DNA from: RI-153 sp963721725
GTDB taxonomy: Bacteria; Chloroflexota; Anaerolineae; Caldilineales; Caldilineaceae
NCBI GenBank assembly: GCA_963721725.1
Contig: CAVRLX010000015.1
Coordinates: forward strand, 100,955-164,954
Direction of reading: 5' to 3'
Length of the DNA: 64,000 nt
The stretch's first letter is position 1, and every line of letters begins with the position of its first letter. The position numbers were made by a program, and so were the translations under genes. This document shows positions 29,515 through 39,648 of this stretch, in pieces. A model generated the notes under the pieces. The model was given only the letters and a program-made list of their open reading frames with translations. It was not told the DNA's origin and ran no database searches.

Positions 29515-30682
29515 ATGCGTATTGGCATTGACGCACGCTTGACCCATCATCAAAAAGCCGGGATTAGCCGTTATACCAGACATCTGGTGGAAGAGTTGGC
29601 AGCCCTGGATCATGAAAATGAGTATGTGGTCTTTCAACACCGCAAACAGACCGACCGATTGGTAACTGCCCCTAATTTCCAGTGTCGCACGCTCTATACC
29701 CCCGTTCACAACCGCATTGAACAGCCCATGCTCTGCCTGGAACTGCTGCTGCACAGTCTCGATCTGCTGCACAGCACCGACTTTATCCCGCCGCTGTACA
29801 GCCACATTCCCTCGGTGGTCACGGTCCACGATCTAGGGTTTTTGCGCTGGCCGCACTTTCTGACCGAGGACAACGCCGCCTACTATAGTCAGATCGACCG
29901 CGCCGTGCGCCATGCCGCGCCATGTAATCGTGCCCAGCTACAGCACCAAAAACGACGTCACCGGGCAGCTTGGCGTGCCCAAAAGTAAGATCAGTGTGAT
30001 CTATGAGGCCGCGGCTCCGCTCTATAAACCGCTGCCCTTGCCCCAAACTCGCGACGAGATCACAAAGCAGTACAACTTGCCTGAGAAGTACATCATCTTT
30101 GTGAGTACAATTGAGCCACGCAAAAACATCGGCGGGCTGTTACAAGCCTTTCGCCATTTGCTCGATAAATACAACGTGGGCGAGGTGGGGCTGGTGCTGG
30201 TGGGCAAACCTGGCTGGCTCTATGAAGAAGTCTTTGAAACTGTGGAGACGCTCAATCTCAAAGAGGCCACCCATTTTGTGGGGCGTGTCCCGGATGAAGA
30301 TCTCTGCCGTCTCTATGTGGGGGCGCGGGCGCACATTCACCCGGCGCTCTACGAGGGCTTTGGTCTGCCGCCACTGGAGGCCATGGCCTGTGGCACGCCC
30401 ACGATTGTCAGCAATACCAGCAGCCTGCCCGAAGTGGTGGGCGATGCGGCCTTGCTGGTCGATCCCACCAACTGGGAAGAGATGGCGGTTGCCATGCACC
30501 GGCTGCTCAGTGACGATGATCTCCATGCCGAGTTGCAAGAAAAAGGGCTACGAACGCGCGGCACTTTTAGCTGGCGGCACGCTGCTGCCGAAACGCTTAA
30601 CGTCTACCAACGGGTGGTGGCGGGCAAGGTCGTGGTGCCCGAAGTGTTGGCGGAACAGGGCGAGGGCGGGATGGAGCGATAG
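29515..30682 (+). CDS. GT4-family glycosyltransferase A (one frameshift)
   Basis: N-terminal frame 29515-about 29920 has MRIGIDARLTHHQKAGISRY and SVVTVHDLGFLRWP; the C-terminal frame from about 29915 has VSTIEPRKNIGGLLQAF and the donor-binding EGFGLPPLEAMACGTPTIVS with the GT4 E-x7-E motif. GT-B fold enzyme transferring a sugar from a nucleotide or lipid donor, probably for surface polysaccharide or glycolipid. About 385 residues. The shift is in GCCGCGCCATG near 29920. A second glycosyltransferase follows 15 bp later. Confidence 0.88.
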
Positions 30683-30697
30683 CCTGCGCCCCCGGCC

Positions 30698-31937
30698 ATG
30701 AAGATCCTGTTTTAACGCCCCAGCTTCCTCACCCCCCCGGCAGGGCACAACGCTGCGCAATTTCAACCTCTTGCGCTATCTGGCCCCCCAGCACACACTG
30801 CATCTTTTTAGCTTTTTGGCCCCTGGCGAAACCCTCTTTTCGCACAGCCCCCTGCATTCCATGTGCGCCCGCATTGAAACGTTGCCACAGCCGCACCGCA
30901 CAGCCCGCCAGCGCGGGGTCGATACACTCACCTCGCCGCGGCCAGACATGGCGCTACGCCTGGATCACCCCGATGCACACAGCATGATCGCACGCATGAT
31001 CGCAGAGGAAAGCTACGATATTGTGCAGGCCGAAGGTATTGAAATGGCGGGCTATCTGCGCCACGCTGCCCATTCCTGCCCGCGTTTTCGATGATCACAA
31101 CGCCGAATATCTGCTACAACGAGCGCGCCGCCCTGGTCGATCTGCGCCGCCCCCAGCGCTGGCTGGCCGCTGGCTATAGCCTGGTGCAATGGGCCAAACT
31201 GGCGGCCTATGAGCGCACTCTTGCCCGCCAGGCCAACACTGTCGTCACCGTAAGCGAGCCAGATCGACAAGCATTGCAACGCCTGTGGCCCGGCCTTGAT
31301 CCCGTGGTGGTTCCCAATGGCGTGGATCTGGCCGCTTATCCGCCTGCGCCGCCGGATACCGTCTGGCAGCCTGTGCTTGTTTTCACGGGGAAAATGGATT
31401 ATCGACCCCAATGTGGATGCTGTGCTCTGGTTCGCTGATGCCGTATTGCCGCAGGTACAGGCACACGAACCGGCTATACACTTTCAAATCGTGGGCATGA
31501 ATCCCCACCCCCGTCTCGAACGGCTGCGCCATCACCCGGCCATTACCATTACGGGTATGGTAGAGAGTCCGCTGCCCTATGTACAAGGGGCGGCGGTGTA
31601 TGTGGTTCCCATGCGTGTGGGTGGCGGCACTCGGTTCAAAGTGTTGGAAGCGATGGCAAGCGCCAAAGCCATTGTCAGCACCAGTCTGGGCGTGGAGGGA
31701 ATCGGCGTGCAGCATGGGCAGGAGTTGTTGCTGGCCGACGATGCGCCGACTTTTGCCGCCGCCGTGGTGGATCTGCTGCGGGATCAGCGCCAGGGCGCAC
31801 GCCAAAGCCACCGCCTGGGCCACGCTCCGCGGTCGTTCGTGCAAGGGCGCTACACATGGGAAAGCATTATGCCCCGGCTGACGGCGCTTTATGCACGCTT
31901 GGTGGACAGCGCCGGAGCGAAAGGCTCACCCGGCTGA
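30698..31937 (+). CDS. GT4-family glycosyltransferase B (several frameshifts)
   Basis: Starts MKILF at 30698. Frames change near 30713 (TTTT run short of one T), 30740 (run of seven C), 31090 and 31400. Joined, it reads an N-terminal acceptor domain (QGTTLRNFNLLRYLAPQH), then VTVSEPDRQAL, PNGVDL, VFTGKMDYRPNVDAVLWF and GGGTRFKVLEAMASAKAIVSTSLGVEG. This matches GT4 enzymes of the Stp1/PEP-CTERM or exopolysaccharide type. About 410 residues. Its end overlaps the convergent MazG-type gene by 12 bp. It probably works with glycosyltransferase A on the same glycan. Confidence 0.85.
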
Positions 31938-33308
31938 GGAGTGCGCCGCCCGAAAGCGCACAAGATAGCCGCGCAGCGCCGCCTCTGGGTTGAGATCGCG
32001 GATCTTCGCCAGCGCCACCAATTGCCAAAGTAGTCGCCCCAACGCGGCTTCGTCGGCATCGGCGGGCAAGAGTGTTGCCAAAGCCGGATTTTCCGCAGCC
32101 AGACTTTGGCGGCTGAGCAGCCCCGCCTTCTCGGCTTTGGACTGCATTTGGCGGGCCTTTTCCAGCGCAGGCAGGGCGGCGGGCAGATCCAGCGGGCCTT
32201 TGGGCTGTTGACCTTTCGCCACGCGCTCCTCGGCTTTGATGGCGTCCCACTGTTGATAGAGCGCATCCATATTGGCAACTTCCGTTTCGCCAAAAACATG
32301 GGGATGGCGACGGGTCAGCTTTTCTACACTGGCGCGGATGGCATCGCCCAGTTGAAAACGCCCCTCCTCTCCCGCCACTTGTCCGATCATCACAATGATC
32401 CCCAACAGATCGCCCAACTCCTCCGCCGTGTGATCGTCATCCCCGGCGTCGATGGCCTCCATTACCTCGGCAGCTTCGTCTAACAGAAATTCGCGCAGCG
32501 TCTCAACTGTCTGCTCTTGATCCCACGGGCAGCCCTCTGGCAGGCGCGGATCCGCGATTAACTCTTGCAGATCGAGCAGGCTGCTGCGTGGCAGCGGCGG
32601 CACATAGAGGCTGGTCAGGTGATCAAAGCGGTCGTGGCGATCCAGTTCGTACAGAGGCAGCGTCTCCGTGGCAGCGTGGACTGTCCCCGCAGCGCGGATC
32701 AACGTCACCGCATGTTCGGGCGGATAGGCGTTGAGCAACACCAGTTTGACATCGGCGGCAACGTGGCGGGCGTAGACCTGCCCCACCAGCGCTGGCAACA
32801 GGGCATCGATCTGCGGATGATGGCGGCGCGCCAACAACATGCCATCCACAATTTGGCCGCCGTTCATGGCGTCGACGCCCAGCGCGCCAAAGGCCGCTTC
32901 GATGAAACTGGCCCCGCCCAGCACGGCGACACTCAGATCTTTTTGCGCGGCTGCCTGTTGGATCAACGGCGTGGTGGCTTCGCCGATCCACGGGTGGCCG
33001 GGCACCGCATAGACCACAGGTCCACGGCTGGCGGCATCCAATACACGCGCCGTCAGCGCCGCGTAGACCTGGGCAAAGTCGGCGTGACGTTCGTAGAGAT
33101 CGTCACAGGTCTGAAAGGCCACAGTATCGCGCAGTTGATCCACCAGCGGATGGCGCTCGGTGCGTAGAATTACAGTATCCGCCGTGTGCAGCAATTGCCA
33201 GACCGCCAGCGGCACATCGCCCACATCGCCCGGCCCCAGCCCCACAATCGTAATATGCGCCGTGGGTGTCGCCAACTTCGGCCAGGGCATCGCCCTTTGC
33301 ATTTGCAT
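31926..33308 (-). CDS. mazG: YabN-type fusion: tetrapyrrole methylase domain + MazG pyrophosphohydrolase
   Basis: 460 residues, intact. Residues about 15-225 are a SAM-dependent tetrapyrrole methylase-like domain (ITIVGLGPGDVGDVPLAVW; AVPGHPWIGEATTPLI). Residues about 240-400 are MazG: LPEGCPWDQEQTVETL, then EEAAEVMEAIDAGDDDHTAEELGDLL with the four metal-binding acids. MazG hydrolyses NTPs to NMP and PPi in house-cleaning of non-canonical nucleotides. This domain pairing is the Bacillus YabN arrangement. The C-terminal 60 residues are an extra helical tail. It overlaps glycosyltransferase B tail-to-tail. Confidence 0.93.
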   Translation of the reverse strand: MQMQRAMPWPKLATPTAHITIVGLGPGDVGDVPLAVWQLLHTADTVILRTERHPLVDQLRDTVAFQTCDDLYERHADFAQVYAALTARVLDAASRGPVVYAVPGHPWIGEATTPLIQQAAAQKDLSVAVLGGASFIEAAFGALGVDAMNGGQIVDGMLLARRHHPQIDALLPALVGQVYARHVAADVKLVLLNAYPPEHAVTLIRAAGTVHAATETLPLYELDRHDRFDHLTSLYVPPLPRSSLLDLQELIADPRLPEGCPWDQEQTVETLREFLLDEAAEVMEAIDAGDDDHTAEELGDLLGIIVMIGQVAGEEGRFQLGDAIRASVEKLTRRHPHVFGETEVANMDALYQQWDAIKAEERVAKGQQPKGPLDLPAALPALEKARQMQSKAEKAGLLSRQSLAAENPALATLLPADADEAALGRLLWQLVALAKIRDLNPEAALRGYLVRFRAAHSSAG

Positions 33309-33340
33309 CTGTTTAGGTTCCTTTGCTCTTCACAGGTCAA

Positions 33341-33419
33341 GATGATGGACGGGGGACGAAAGACGAAGGGTGCGACTCTCAGAGCGCAAAAGCTTCGTCC
33401 ATCGTCCCCGTCCATCGTC
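33341..33419. repeat. Inverted repeat of GATGGACG/GACGAAG words
   Basis: Arms 33341-33368 and 33393-33419 are imperfect inverted copies built from GATGGACGGGGACGA-type words. They lie between the acetamidase-family gene and the MazG gene, 5' of the latter on the minus strand. Confidence 0.7.
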
Positions 33420-33427
33420 AGCATTCC

Positions 33428-34353
33428 CTATCGCGGCAGCACTCGCTTGGGCACTTTACAGATCATGGTATAGGCCGGGTCGAACATATTGCCCAGTTCG
33501 TATTCCACACATTGGCCCATGAGAATATCCGCGGCCCACGGGTCCAGACCGTAATCGCTTTGCAGCCAGCGCAGCATCTCGGTGGTGGCGTGCTGTGTAC
33601 ATTGATCCAGCGGGCGGGCGTTGCCAGCCGTGAAGATGTAATCGGCGTTTTCGCCGCGCGGCCAGCCAATCTTCTTGCCCTTTTGCACGTGAACCGTAAA
33701 CTGCACGTCAAACGAGATCTCGATGCCCGTGCCCACGATTTCGCCATCCCCTTGCACAGCGTGTCCATCGCCAATGTGGAAAAGCGCGCCCTCCACAAAA
33801 ACCGGAAAATAGACCGTTACCCCCTGCACAAAGCCACGATAGTCCATGTTGCCGCCATGCTCGGCGGAAGTAGCCGTGGAGATGGCCTGTCCGCGGCCCG
33901 GGGCCACGCCAAAGCAGCCCACCATCGGAACCATCGGCAGGGTGAATTCGCCCAGTGCTGTGTCCGCCGGATCAATCAGCGTGACGGTTCCCGCTTCGTG
34001 ATTCATGCGCCACGTTGCCAATTCCTGCCCCTTCGGCGAGACGGGCAATTGAGCAATATAATCGGGATCGACCACATTGGCCGCCACACTTTGCGCGTCC
34101 ACCCATGAGGACGATTGGGCGTCAACTTGTCCAACACAACCACCAGCGTATCGCCTGGCTCGGCCCCTTCCACATAAAATGGACCGGTCATGGGATTGCC
34201 CGGCGGCGTAGCTTGCTGCCCGCTGGCATCTCCGCCGCGGGCATCCACCGTGGTGGTGATCACCGTGTCGCCGCTGGCGATGCGCAAGACCGCTTCGTGT
34301 GTGCCAAGTGTCGTGTAATAGTGAGTGGGTTGGAAGTGATGGGTTGTTGCCAT
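33428..34353 (-). CDS. Acetamidase/formamidase family protein (one frameshift)
   Basis: N-terminal frame from 34353 (TVITTTVDARGGDASGQQ; GPFYVEGAEPGDTLVVVLD) and C-terminal frame to 33428 (PMVGCFGVAPGRG; EHGGNMDYRGFVQG; FHIGDGHAVQGDGEIVGTGIE) match FmdA/AmdA amidohydrolases that release ammonia from short amides. The shift is near 34100. Length about 305, normal. AGGAG overlaps the stop of the upstream lipoprotein gene (6-bp gap), so they share a transcript. Confidence 0.88.
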
Positions 34354-34359
34354 GACCGG

Positions 34360-34908
34360 CTACTCCTGTTCGATGATGATTTCGCCTTCGTTGATAGTAA
34401 TGCTGCGCACACGGTTGCCCAGATTGCTCCCGGCCAGCGCGTTGTTCACCTGATTCGCCAACATCTCGCGCCCCGTTCCCGGCAAGGATACGCCGCCAAT
34501 GCTGGCTGATTCAATTTGGAAGACGACTTGGTTATTGACCGCAGCCAACGATCCACTTGTGACCAGTTGTCCGCTGAGCAGCGGAACGACACCTTTGGCT
34601 AACTCCCCCTGCATGGTGATCTGGCCGGGATCAAACCAGACAGTGATGCCGGTGAGTGGGACATCACCACCCGCCGCCAGGTGGGTCGCAATCAGGCTCG
34701 TGAACTGTGCTTCGCTCATGCGTACCGTGCCGCCAGAGGCCGCTTCGGTAATAATCTGCTGGGCCTGCTGGGCCGATTCCTGGCTGACAGGGACTTCGCG
34801 GCGAGGTTCCGCGGCACTGCGTCGCTCTGGCAGCAGGTTGCTACAGGCTACACTAGTCAGTAAAAACAATCCAGCGACGAACAAGATAATTCTTTCTCGT
34901 TTGATCAC
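34360..34908 (-). CDS. Putative lipoprotein
   Basis: 182 residues from a GTG start with AAGGAG 7 bp upstream. The signal peptide IILFVAGLFLLTSVAC ends in a lipobox (LTSVA-C22). The mature part resembles small LPXTG-less beta-sheet proteins of the LmeA/DUF2993-like kind (FQIESASIGGVSLPGTG, LGNRVRSITINEGEIIIEQ) that may bind lipids; this is a guess from pattern. It is co-transcribed with the acetamidase-family gene. Confidence 0.7.
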   Translation of the reverse strand: MIKRERIILFVAGLFLLTSVACSNLLPERRSAAEPRREVPVSQESAQQAQQIITEAASGGTVRMSEAQFTSLIATHLAAGGDVPLTGITVWFDPGQITMQGELAKGVVPLLSGQLVTSGSLAAVNNQVVFQIESASIGGVSLPGTGREMLANQVNNALAGSNLGNRVRSITINEGEIIIEQE

Positions 34909-34919
34909 AATTTTCTCCT

Positions 34920-34996
34920 TATTTTAGCGAATATATTTTGCAACGATACAGCTCTAGGGTGCGACGCACCTGAATCGTTACTATATTTTAGCGAAT
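34920..34996. repeat. Mini palindromic element, copy 2, with 13-bp flanking direct repeats
   Basis: TATTTTAGCGAAT occurs at 34920-34932 and 34984-34996. Between them lies an imperfect palindrome with the shared core GGTGCGACGCACCTGAA, ending in CGTTAC directly before the second direct repeat. Related to the copies at 25.6 and 60.9 kb. Confidence 0.7.
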
Positions 34997-35048
34997 CCCG
35001 GCTCTTGCTCCACACCGTGCCAACGATAGTCTATGTGGGCAAGTTCCA

Positions 35049-35084
35049 TAAAAAACAGGGGCAGTATCGATACCGCCCCTGTTT
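35049..35084 (-). terminator. Terminator of the MBL-fold gene
   Basis: A 16-bp arm palindrome (35053-35068 with 35069-35084, one mismatch) is followed on the minus strand by a T-run. It lies 20 bp past the stop at 35104. Confidence 0.8.
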
Positions 35085-35103
35085 CGCGTTGACAAAAATT
35101 CGC

Positions 35104-36042
35104 CTACTTGGTCGAACGCCAATCGCTTTGATCTGCCGATTGACTGGTTGAAGAACCAGAAGAGGCATCGCCCTTTGACCGTTTGGGTGCAGAGGCTTCA
35201 ACCTCTTTCAGAACTGCCGTCGGGTCGAAGATCTCGTTATAGCGGCGGCAGGCTTCCACCAAATTGGCCCCAGAAAAATGACCGCGGGTCCAGAACTTCA
35301 TGGCGTTTTCGCCGCCCAACAGCCCTTCCACAATCGCTTCGGTGGAGACGCCGCCCACGTCCAATTTGGCGACCTCGCGGCACAGCCCCAACAAGTGGGC
35401 AATCTTGCCGTGGAGTTCGGGCATAGCCGTGCGCCGTACATTACCACTGGCCGGGAAGATACGCTCTGGGCGCAACGCCGCCATGCTGCGCAAACTGCTA
35501 ATGGTGCCGAACATCTCAAATTCACTGGCCCACGATTTATCCTGCCCGCCGATGAAGCTATCGCCGCTAAAGAGCCACCGGTATTTTGTCTCGAAGAAGC
35601 TGACATGATCGTGGCTGTGGCCGGGCGTTTCCACCACACGCAAGTTAAATTGCTCGGTCTCCACGCTCAAAGGTAGCTCTTCCACGTCAGCCACAGCGTT
35701 GGGTATCCCCCATAACAGCCGCCGGTAAAGCTGTTGGCGCAGGAGGGACGGATCTTGAATCAGGGGAATAGCACGCGGCGAGGCAAAAATCGTGGCCGCC
35801 GGATAGCGTTGGCGCAGCGCCGCCAGCCCGCCAATGTGATCCTCGTGGGCATGGGTGAGGATGATGCGATGCACAGGCAAATCCTTGAGCACGCGCAGCA
35901 ATTCTGCGGCCAAGCAGGGCGGCCCGCTGTCGATTAACAACCCGTCCAGCCGATCGACTGTGGTCCGATCGAGCGGACGCCCTAGCAGCGTCCGCGCCAT
36001 GCGGATTGCCGTCACCGAGCCGTGTTGTTGAATTTGGATCAT
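35104..36042 (-). CDS. MBL-fold metallo-hydrolase
   Basis: 312 residues. THAHEDHIGG (about 63-72) is the HxHxDH zinc motif; further ligands are in ETPGHSHDHVSFF and FSGDSFIGG. This branch resembles hydroxyacylglutathione hydrolase-like and beta-lactamase-like hydrolases with a helical C-terminus. The last 30 residues are a Ser/Lys-rich tail with low complexity. It follows the thioesterase gene by 6 bp in the same direction. The substrate is not predictable. Confidence 0.88.
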   Translation of the reverse strand: MIQIQQHGSVTAIRMARTLLGRPLDRTTVDRLDGLLIDSGPPCLAAELLRVLKDLPVHRIILTHAHEDHIGGLAALRQRYPAATIFASPRAIPLIQDPSLLRQQLYRRLLWGIPNAVADVEELPLSVETEQFNLRVVETPGHSHDHVSFFETKYRWLFSGDSFIGGQDKSWASEFEMFGTISSLRSMAALRPERIFPASGNVRRTAMPELHGKIAHLLGLCREVAKLDVGGVSTEAIVEGLLGGENAMKFWTRGHFSGANLVEACRRYNEIFDPTAVLKEVEASAPKRSKGDASSGSSTSQSADQSDWRSTK

Positions 36043-36048
36043 GGTTGC

Positions 36049-36477
36049 TCAGCCTCTTTCGTCATAAACCGACAATTCACCCATCACCCGATCGGGGATT
36101 TTCACCGTGCGCCCGCTATCATCCACACAAATATGGCTGCTGTGACCACTGGCACAAAGCTGACCTGTCTCAACTTGGCGCACTTCATAGGCAAAGGCAA
36201 TGCGCCGGCTGCGCAGATCGGTCAACGTCGTCAAAACCTGCACTGGATCACCGAAACGGATGGCGGCTCGATATTGGGCGCTCACCTCGGTGACGGCGAA
36301 GTTGAAGCCCGCCGCCGCAATCGTGGCATAGGGCATTCTCGCCGCCGCCAGCCACGCGATCCGCCCCGCCTCGAACCAGACAATATAGGCGCTGTGATGG
36401 ACCACGCGCATGGCGTCGGTCTCGGCAAAGCGCACGGTGATATCAAGGGGGACGGGGGCAGTGGGAAATGGTTGCAT
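36049..36477 (-). CDS. Acyl-CoA thioesterase, 4HBT/YbgC family
   Basis: 142 residues from the ATG at 36477; an alternative ATG at 36501 lies inside the palindrome and is less likely. Hot-dog fold with VRFAETDAMRVVHHSAYIVWFE, carrying the family Asp (ETDAM) and His, hydrolysing acyl-CoA thioesters. It sits between the E3 gene and the MBL-fold hydrolase, all on the minus strand, so it may be a housekeeping thioesterase of this operon. Confidence 0.87.
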   Translation of the reverse strand: MQPFPTAPVPLDITVRFAETDAMRVVHHSAYIVWFEAGRIAWLAAARMPYATIAAAGFNFAVTEVSAQYRAAIRFGDPVQVLTTLTDLRSRRIAFAYEVRQVETGQLCASGHSSHICVDDSGRTVKIPDRVMGELSVYDERG

Positions 36478-36490
36478 AAAGAACGCTTTC

Positions 36491-36542
36491 AAATGTGTCA
36501 TGCGTAATCCGTAACATGTTACGGATTACGCATGACACATTT
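36491..36542. repeat. 52-bp perfect palindrome
   Basis: 26-bp arms without spacer: AAATGTGTCATGCGTAATCC followed by GTAACA and its exact reverse complement. It fills the gap between the lpd stop (36544) and the thioesterase start (36477). It can form a cruciform or a long mRNA hairpin. Confidence 0.9.
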
Positions 36543-36543
36543 T

Positions 36544-37972
36544 TTACATATGAATCGGATGGCCCTCGACGGCGTGCGCCGCTTCCATGATCACCTCGCT
36601 CAGCGTGGGGTGCGCATGCACATTCCGCGCAATCTCCGCCGGGGTGATCTCCATCATCTGCGCCAGCGAAAGTTCGGGCAGCAGTTCCGTGGCCTCTTCG
36701 CCCACAATATGCCGCGCCCAAAATTTCGCCATACTTGGCGTCGGAGATAATCTTCACAAAGCCGATTTTGCTGTTCAGCGCCTGGGCTTTGCCATTGGGC
36801 AAGAAGGGAAATTTGCCCACCTTCACCGTGTAGCCGGCCTCTTTGGCCTGGGCCTCGGTCATGCCCATACTGGCAACCTCAGGTTGGCAATAGGTGGCAC
36901 GCGGCATGAAGATATATTTCTCGGCGGGGATGGGCATGGTCTCCACCCCGGCAATAGACTCGGCGGCCACAATCGCCTGGGCACTGGCAACATGGGCCAG
37001 GGCCAGCTTGCCTGTGCAATCGCCAATTGCATAGATGTTTTCAACATTGGTGCGCATGGTCTCGTTGATCTCAATATAACCGCGCTTGTCCAGCTTGACG
37101 CCCGCCGCATCCAGCCCCACCTTTTCGGTGTTCGGTGTGATGCCGATGGCGATGAGCACGCGCTCCACCTTCACCGTCTGCGTGCTTTCGTCCTTGAGAT
37201 TCTTCACCGTGATCTCGACACCGTCGCCCTTGACCTCAATCTTCTCGGTGCGCGAGCCGGGCAGCAGCGTAAAGCCTTTGGCCTTAAACGCCTTGGCAAC
37301 CTCGGCGGCCACCTCTGGCTCTTCCAGCGGCAACACATGATCGAGCATTTCGATCACGGTAACTTTGCTGCCATAGACGTTGTAGAAATAGCCCAGTTCC
37401 ATGCCGATCGGCCCCGCGCCGATGACGGCGATGGACTCTGGCTTCTCTTGCAGGCGGATGGCATGGCGATATTGCATGACGCGCTCGCCGTCCACTTCCA
37501 CGCCGGGGAGATCACGCGCCCGTGCGCCGGTGGCGACAATGAAACTCTGCGCGGTCACCGTGCGCTCTTTGGCGTCGGGCTTGATCTCGGCGGGGGTGAC
37601 TTGGATGGTGTGGGCATCGGTGAAGACGGCGTGGCCTTCGATAACCTCGATCTTGTTTTTGCGCATCAAAAAGCCCACGCCTTTGGTCTGTCGCCCCACG
37701 ACCTCCAGGCTACGCTTGACCGCACTGCTGAAATCCACTTGCAGATTCTCAAAGGTGAAGCCAAACTCCTCGGCCTCGAGCAATGTTTCCAGCACAGAGG
37801 CGTTCTTGAGCAGCGCCTTTTTGGGAATACAGCCCCAGTTCAAACAGACACCGCCCAGATTTTCGCGCTCCACAATTGCGGTCTTTTTGCCAAGCTGTGC
37901 CGCCCGAATCGCCGCCACATAGCCGCCTGGTCCACTGCCGATGACGATGACATCGTAGTCGTAATTTGCCAC
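36544..37972 (-). CDS. lpdA: Dihydrolipoamide dehydrogenase (E3; one frameshift)
   Basis: FAD enzyme that reoxidises lipoamide with NAD+. FAD loop IGSGPGGYVAAIRAA, redox disulfide GGVCLNWGCIPKKAL, NAD loop VIGAGPIGMELG, second FAD motif YAIGDCTGK, and the C-terminal active-site His-Glu in HAHPTLSEVIMEAA (second frame). One extra G in GGGCGCGGCATATTG near 36720 breaks the frame; without it LGAHIVGEEATELLPE reads through. About 475 residues. It lies downstream of the E2 gene. Confidence 0.94.
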
Positions 37973-38033
37973 GGTTCCTCCAAAGGTTCTTTCTGTGAGA
38001 TCGAGATCTTTAAATTAGTCTGACTCTTTGTTC

Positions 38034-38104
38034 ATGATGTAGTGCGTAGTGCGTGCTGCATAAATCACTGTACTCGCTTATTCTACGTACTACGCACCAC
38101 GTTC
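38034..38104. repeat. Inverted repeat of TAGTGCGTAG words
   Basis: TAGTGCGTAGTGCGTGC near 38040-38057 pairs imperfectly with ACGTACTACGCACCACG near 38085-38102. It overlaps the end of the E2 gene and the gap to lpd. Confidence 0.6.
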
Positions 38105-39437
38105 ACAGTATCACCGTCCCATTTCTCCAAACTTTCCTTCACCTTGACCACAAAGGCGTCCGCCTCGGCTCCGTCTAGAATGCGGTGATCAAACGAGAAA
38201 CTAAGATAGCACATGGGGCGGATCACAATGGCGTCGTCGGCACTGGGCAGCAGAGGATGACCACCACTGCGCACCACAGGCCGCTTCACAATCGCGCCCA
38301 CGCCCAAAATGCCCGCTTGCGGCTGGTTAATAATCGGCGTTGCCAGCAGGCTGCCGCCCATGCCATGATTGGTGATGGTAAACGTGCCGCCCCGCAGTTC
38401 GTCGGGCGAAAGGCGATGGGTGCGCGCCCTGTCGGCCACGTCATTGACCGCGCGCGCCAACCCAGCCAGATTACGCTCGTCGGCATCGCGGATCACGGGA
38501 ACCAGCAGTCCCTCATCCACGGCCACAGCCACGCCCATGTGTACGCGCCGGTTGCGGATAATGCCGGTATCACCAAAACGGCTGTTCACGGCGGGGAATG
38601 CCCGCAACGCCTCGGCCACGGCCGCCACAAAATAGGGCGTAAAGGTCAACCGCACACCCTTTTGCGCGAACTGCGATTTGTATGCCTCGCGGTGGCGCAC
38701 CACCGCGGTCATGTCCACCTCGTGGAGCGTGGTTACATGCGGACTTGTCCGCACACTGCGGCTCATGTGTTCCGCAATCGCCCGCCGCATGGCCGAGAGC
38801 GGGTGCAGAGTTTCGTCCTCAGAGATTTGACCGCCGACTGCCGACCGCTGACCGCCGATTCGTGACCGCTGCGTTCCTCGTCCGCCGTCTGTGGTCTGCC
38901 GTCTGCCGTCTGCCGTCTGCCGTCCAAAAATCTCAGCACATCCTTTTTGGTGATGCGCCCGTGCAGCCCGGTCCCCTCGATTTCGTCCAGATCGAGATCG
39001 TGCTCTGCGGCCATGCGCGCCACCACAGGGCTGATGAAGGCGCGACCGCGCGGCTTTTCAGCGGGGGCTGGCTCGCTGCTTTGACCGCCGACTGCCGACG
39101 GCTGACCGCCGTTCGTAGCGCGTTCCTCGTCCGCCGTCTCCGATTCGACGTCTGCGGTCCGCCGTCCATCGTCAGCGGTCTGCGGTCCGCCGTCTGCGGT
39201 CATCTCCCCAATGTAGGCCAACACCGTCCCTGCGTTCACCGTCTCCCCTTCGCCCACCAAAATTTTGAGCAGCGTACCGGCAGCGGGCGCGGGCACTTCC
39301 GTATCAATTTTATCGGTGCTGATGTCGAGCAGTGGCTCGAGCTTTTCAACGGCGTCGCCGGGCTGTTTATGCCAGCGCGCCACCGTGCCTTCCACCACGC
39401 TCTCGCCCAGTTGGGGCATTTTTACGGCGACGGACAT
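38083..39437 (-). CDS. pdhC: 2-oxoacid dehydrogenase E2, dihydrolipoyllysine acyltransferase (one frameshift)
   Basis: Start at 39437 with GGAG 8 bp upstream. Lipoyl domain with lipoylated Lys in DISTDKIDTEV (about 35-50), first linker rich in QTAD/GGPQ, E3-binding domain FISPVVARMAAEHDLDLDEIEGTG, second linker with similar words, then the catalytic domain ending FSFDHRILDGAEADAF with the HxxxDG motif. The shift is near 38810. About 450 residues. Both linkers are made from repeated GACGGCAGAC-like DNA words. The E1 genes are not in the window, so pyruvate, 2-oxoglutarate or branched-chain specificity is open. Confidence 0.9.
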
Positions 39438-39446
39438 GAGAGACTC

Positions 39447-39541
39447 CACTCTAGTGCTTCTCCAATCGTAAATTGACAAGTAGGGGCGCAGCTTGCTGCG
39501 CCCTTACGGCAATGTCGCCGATCAAAGATTGTGCTGATACT
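39447..39541. repeat. Dispersed ~95-bp repeat, copy A
   Basis: Starts CACTCTAGTGCTTCTCC and includes a REP-like hairpin GGGCGCAGCTTGCTGCGCCC. About 90 percent identical by eye to copy B at 41556-41648, same orientation. It covers the region upstream of the E2 start codon. Confidence 0.85.
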
Positions 39542-39648
39542 AGCGGGATCGCCAGCGCAGCAGCAGATTGCACAGGATCATAAAAAAATGACACCATTCT
39601 TAGTCTGCCGGAAACGGTGGTATGCAACGCCTTGTTCAGTAGGGCACC

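Noticed and set aside
36587..38023. Long plus-strand ORF of 478 codons
   Set aside because: It lies antisense to lpd, whose FAD, NAD and disulfide motifs are unmistakable.
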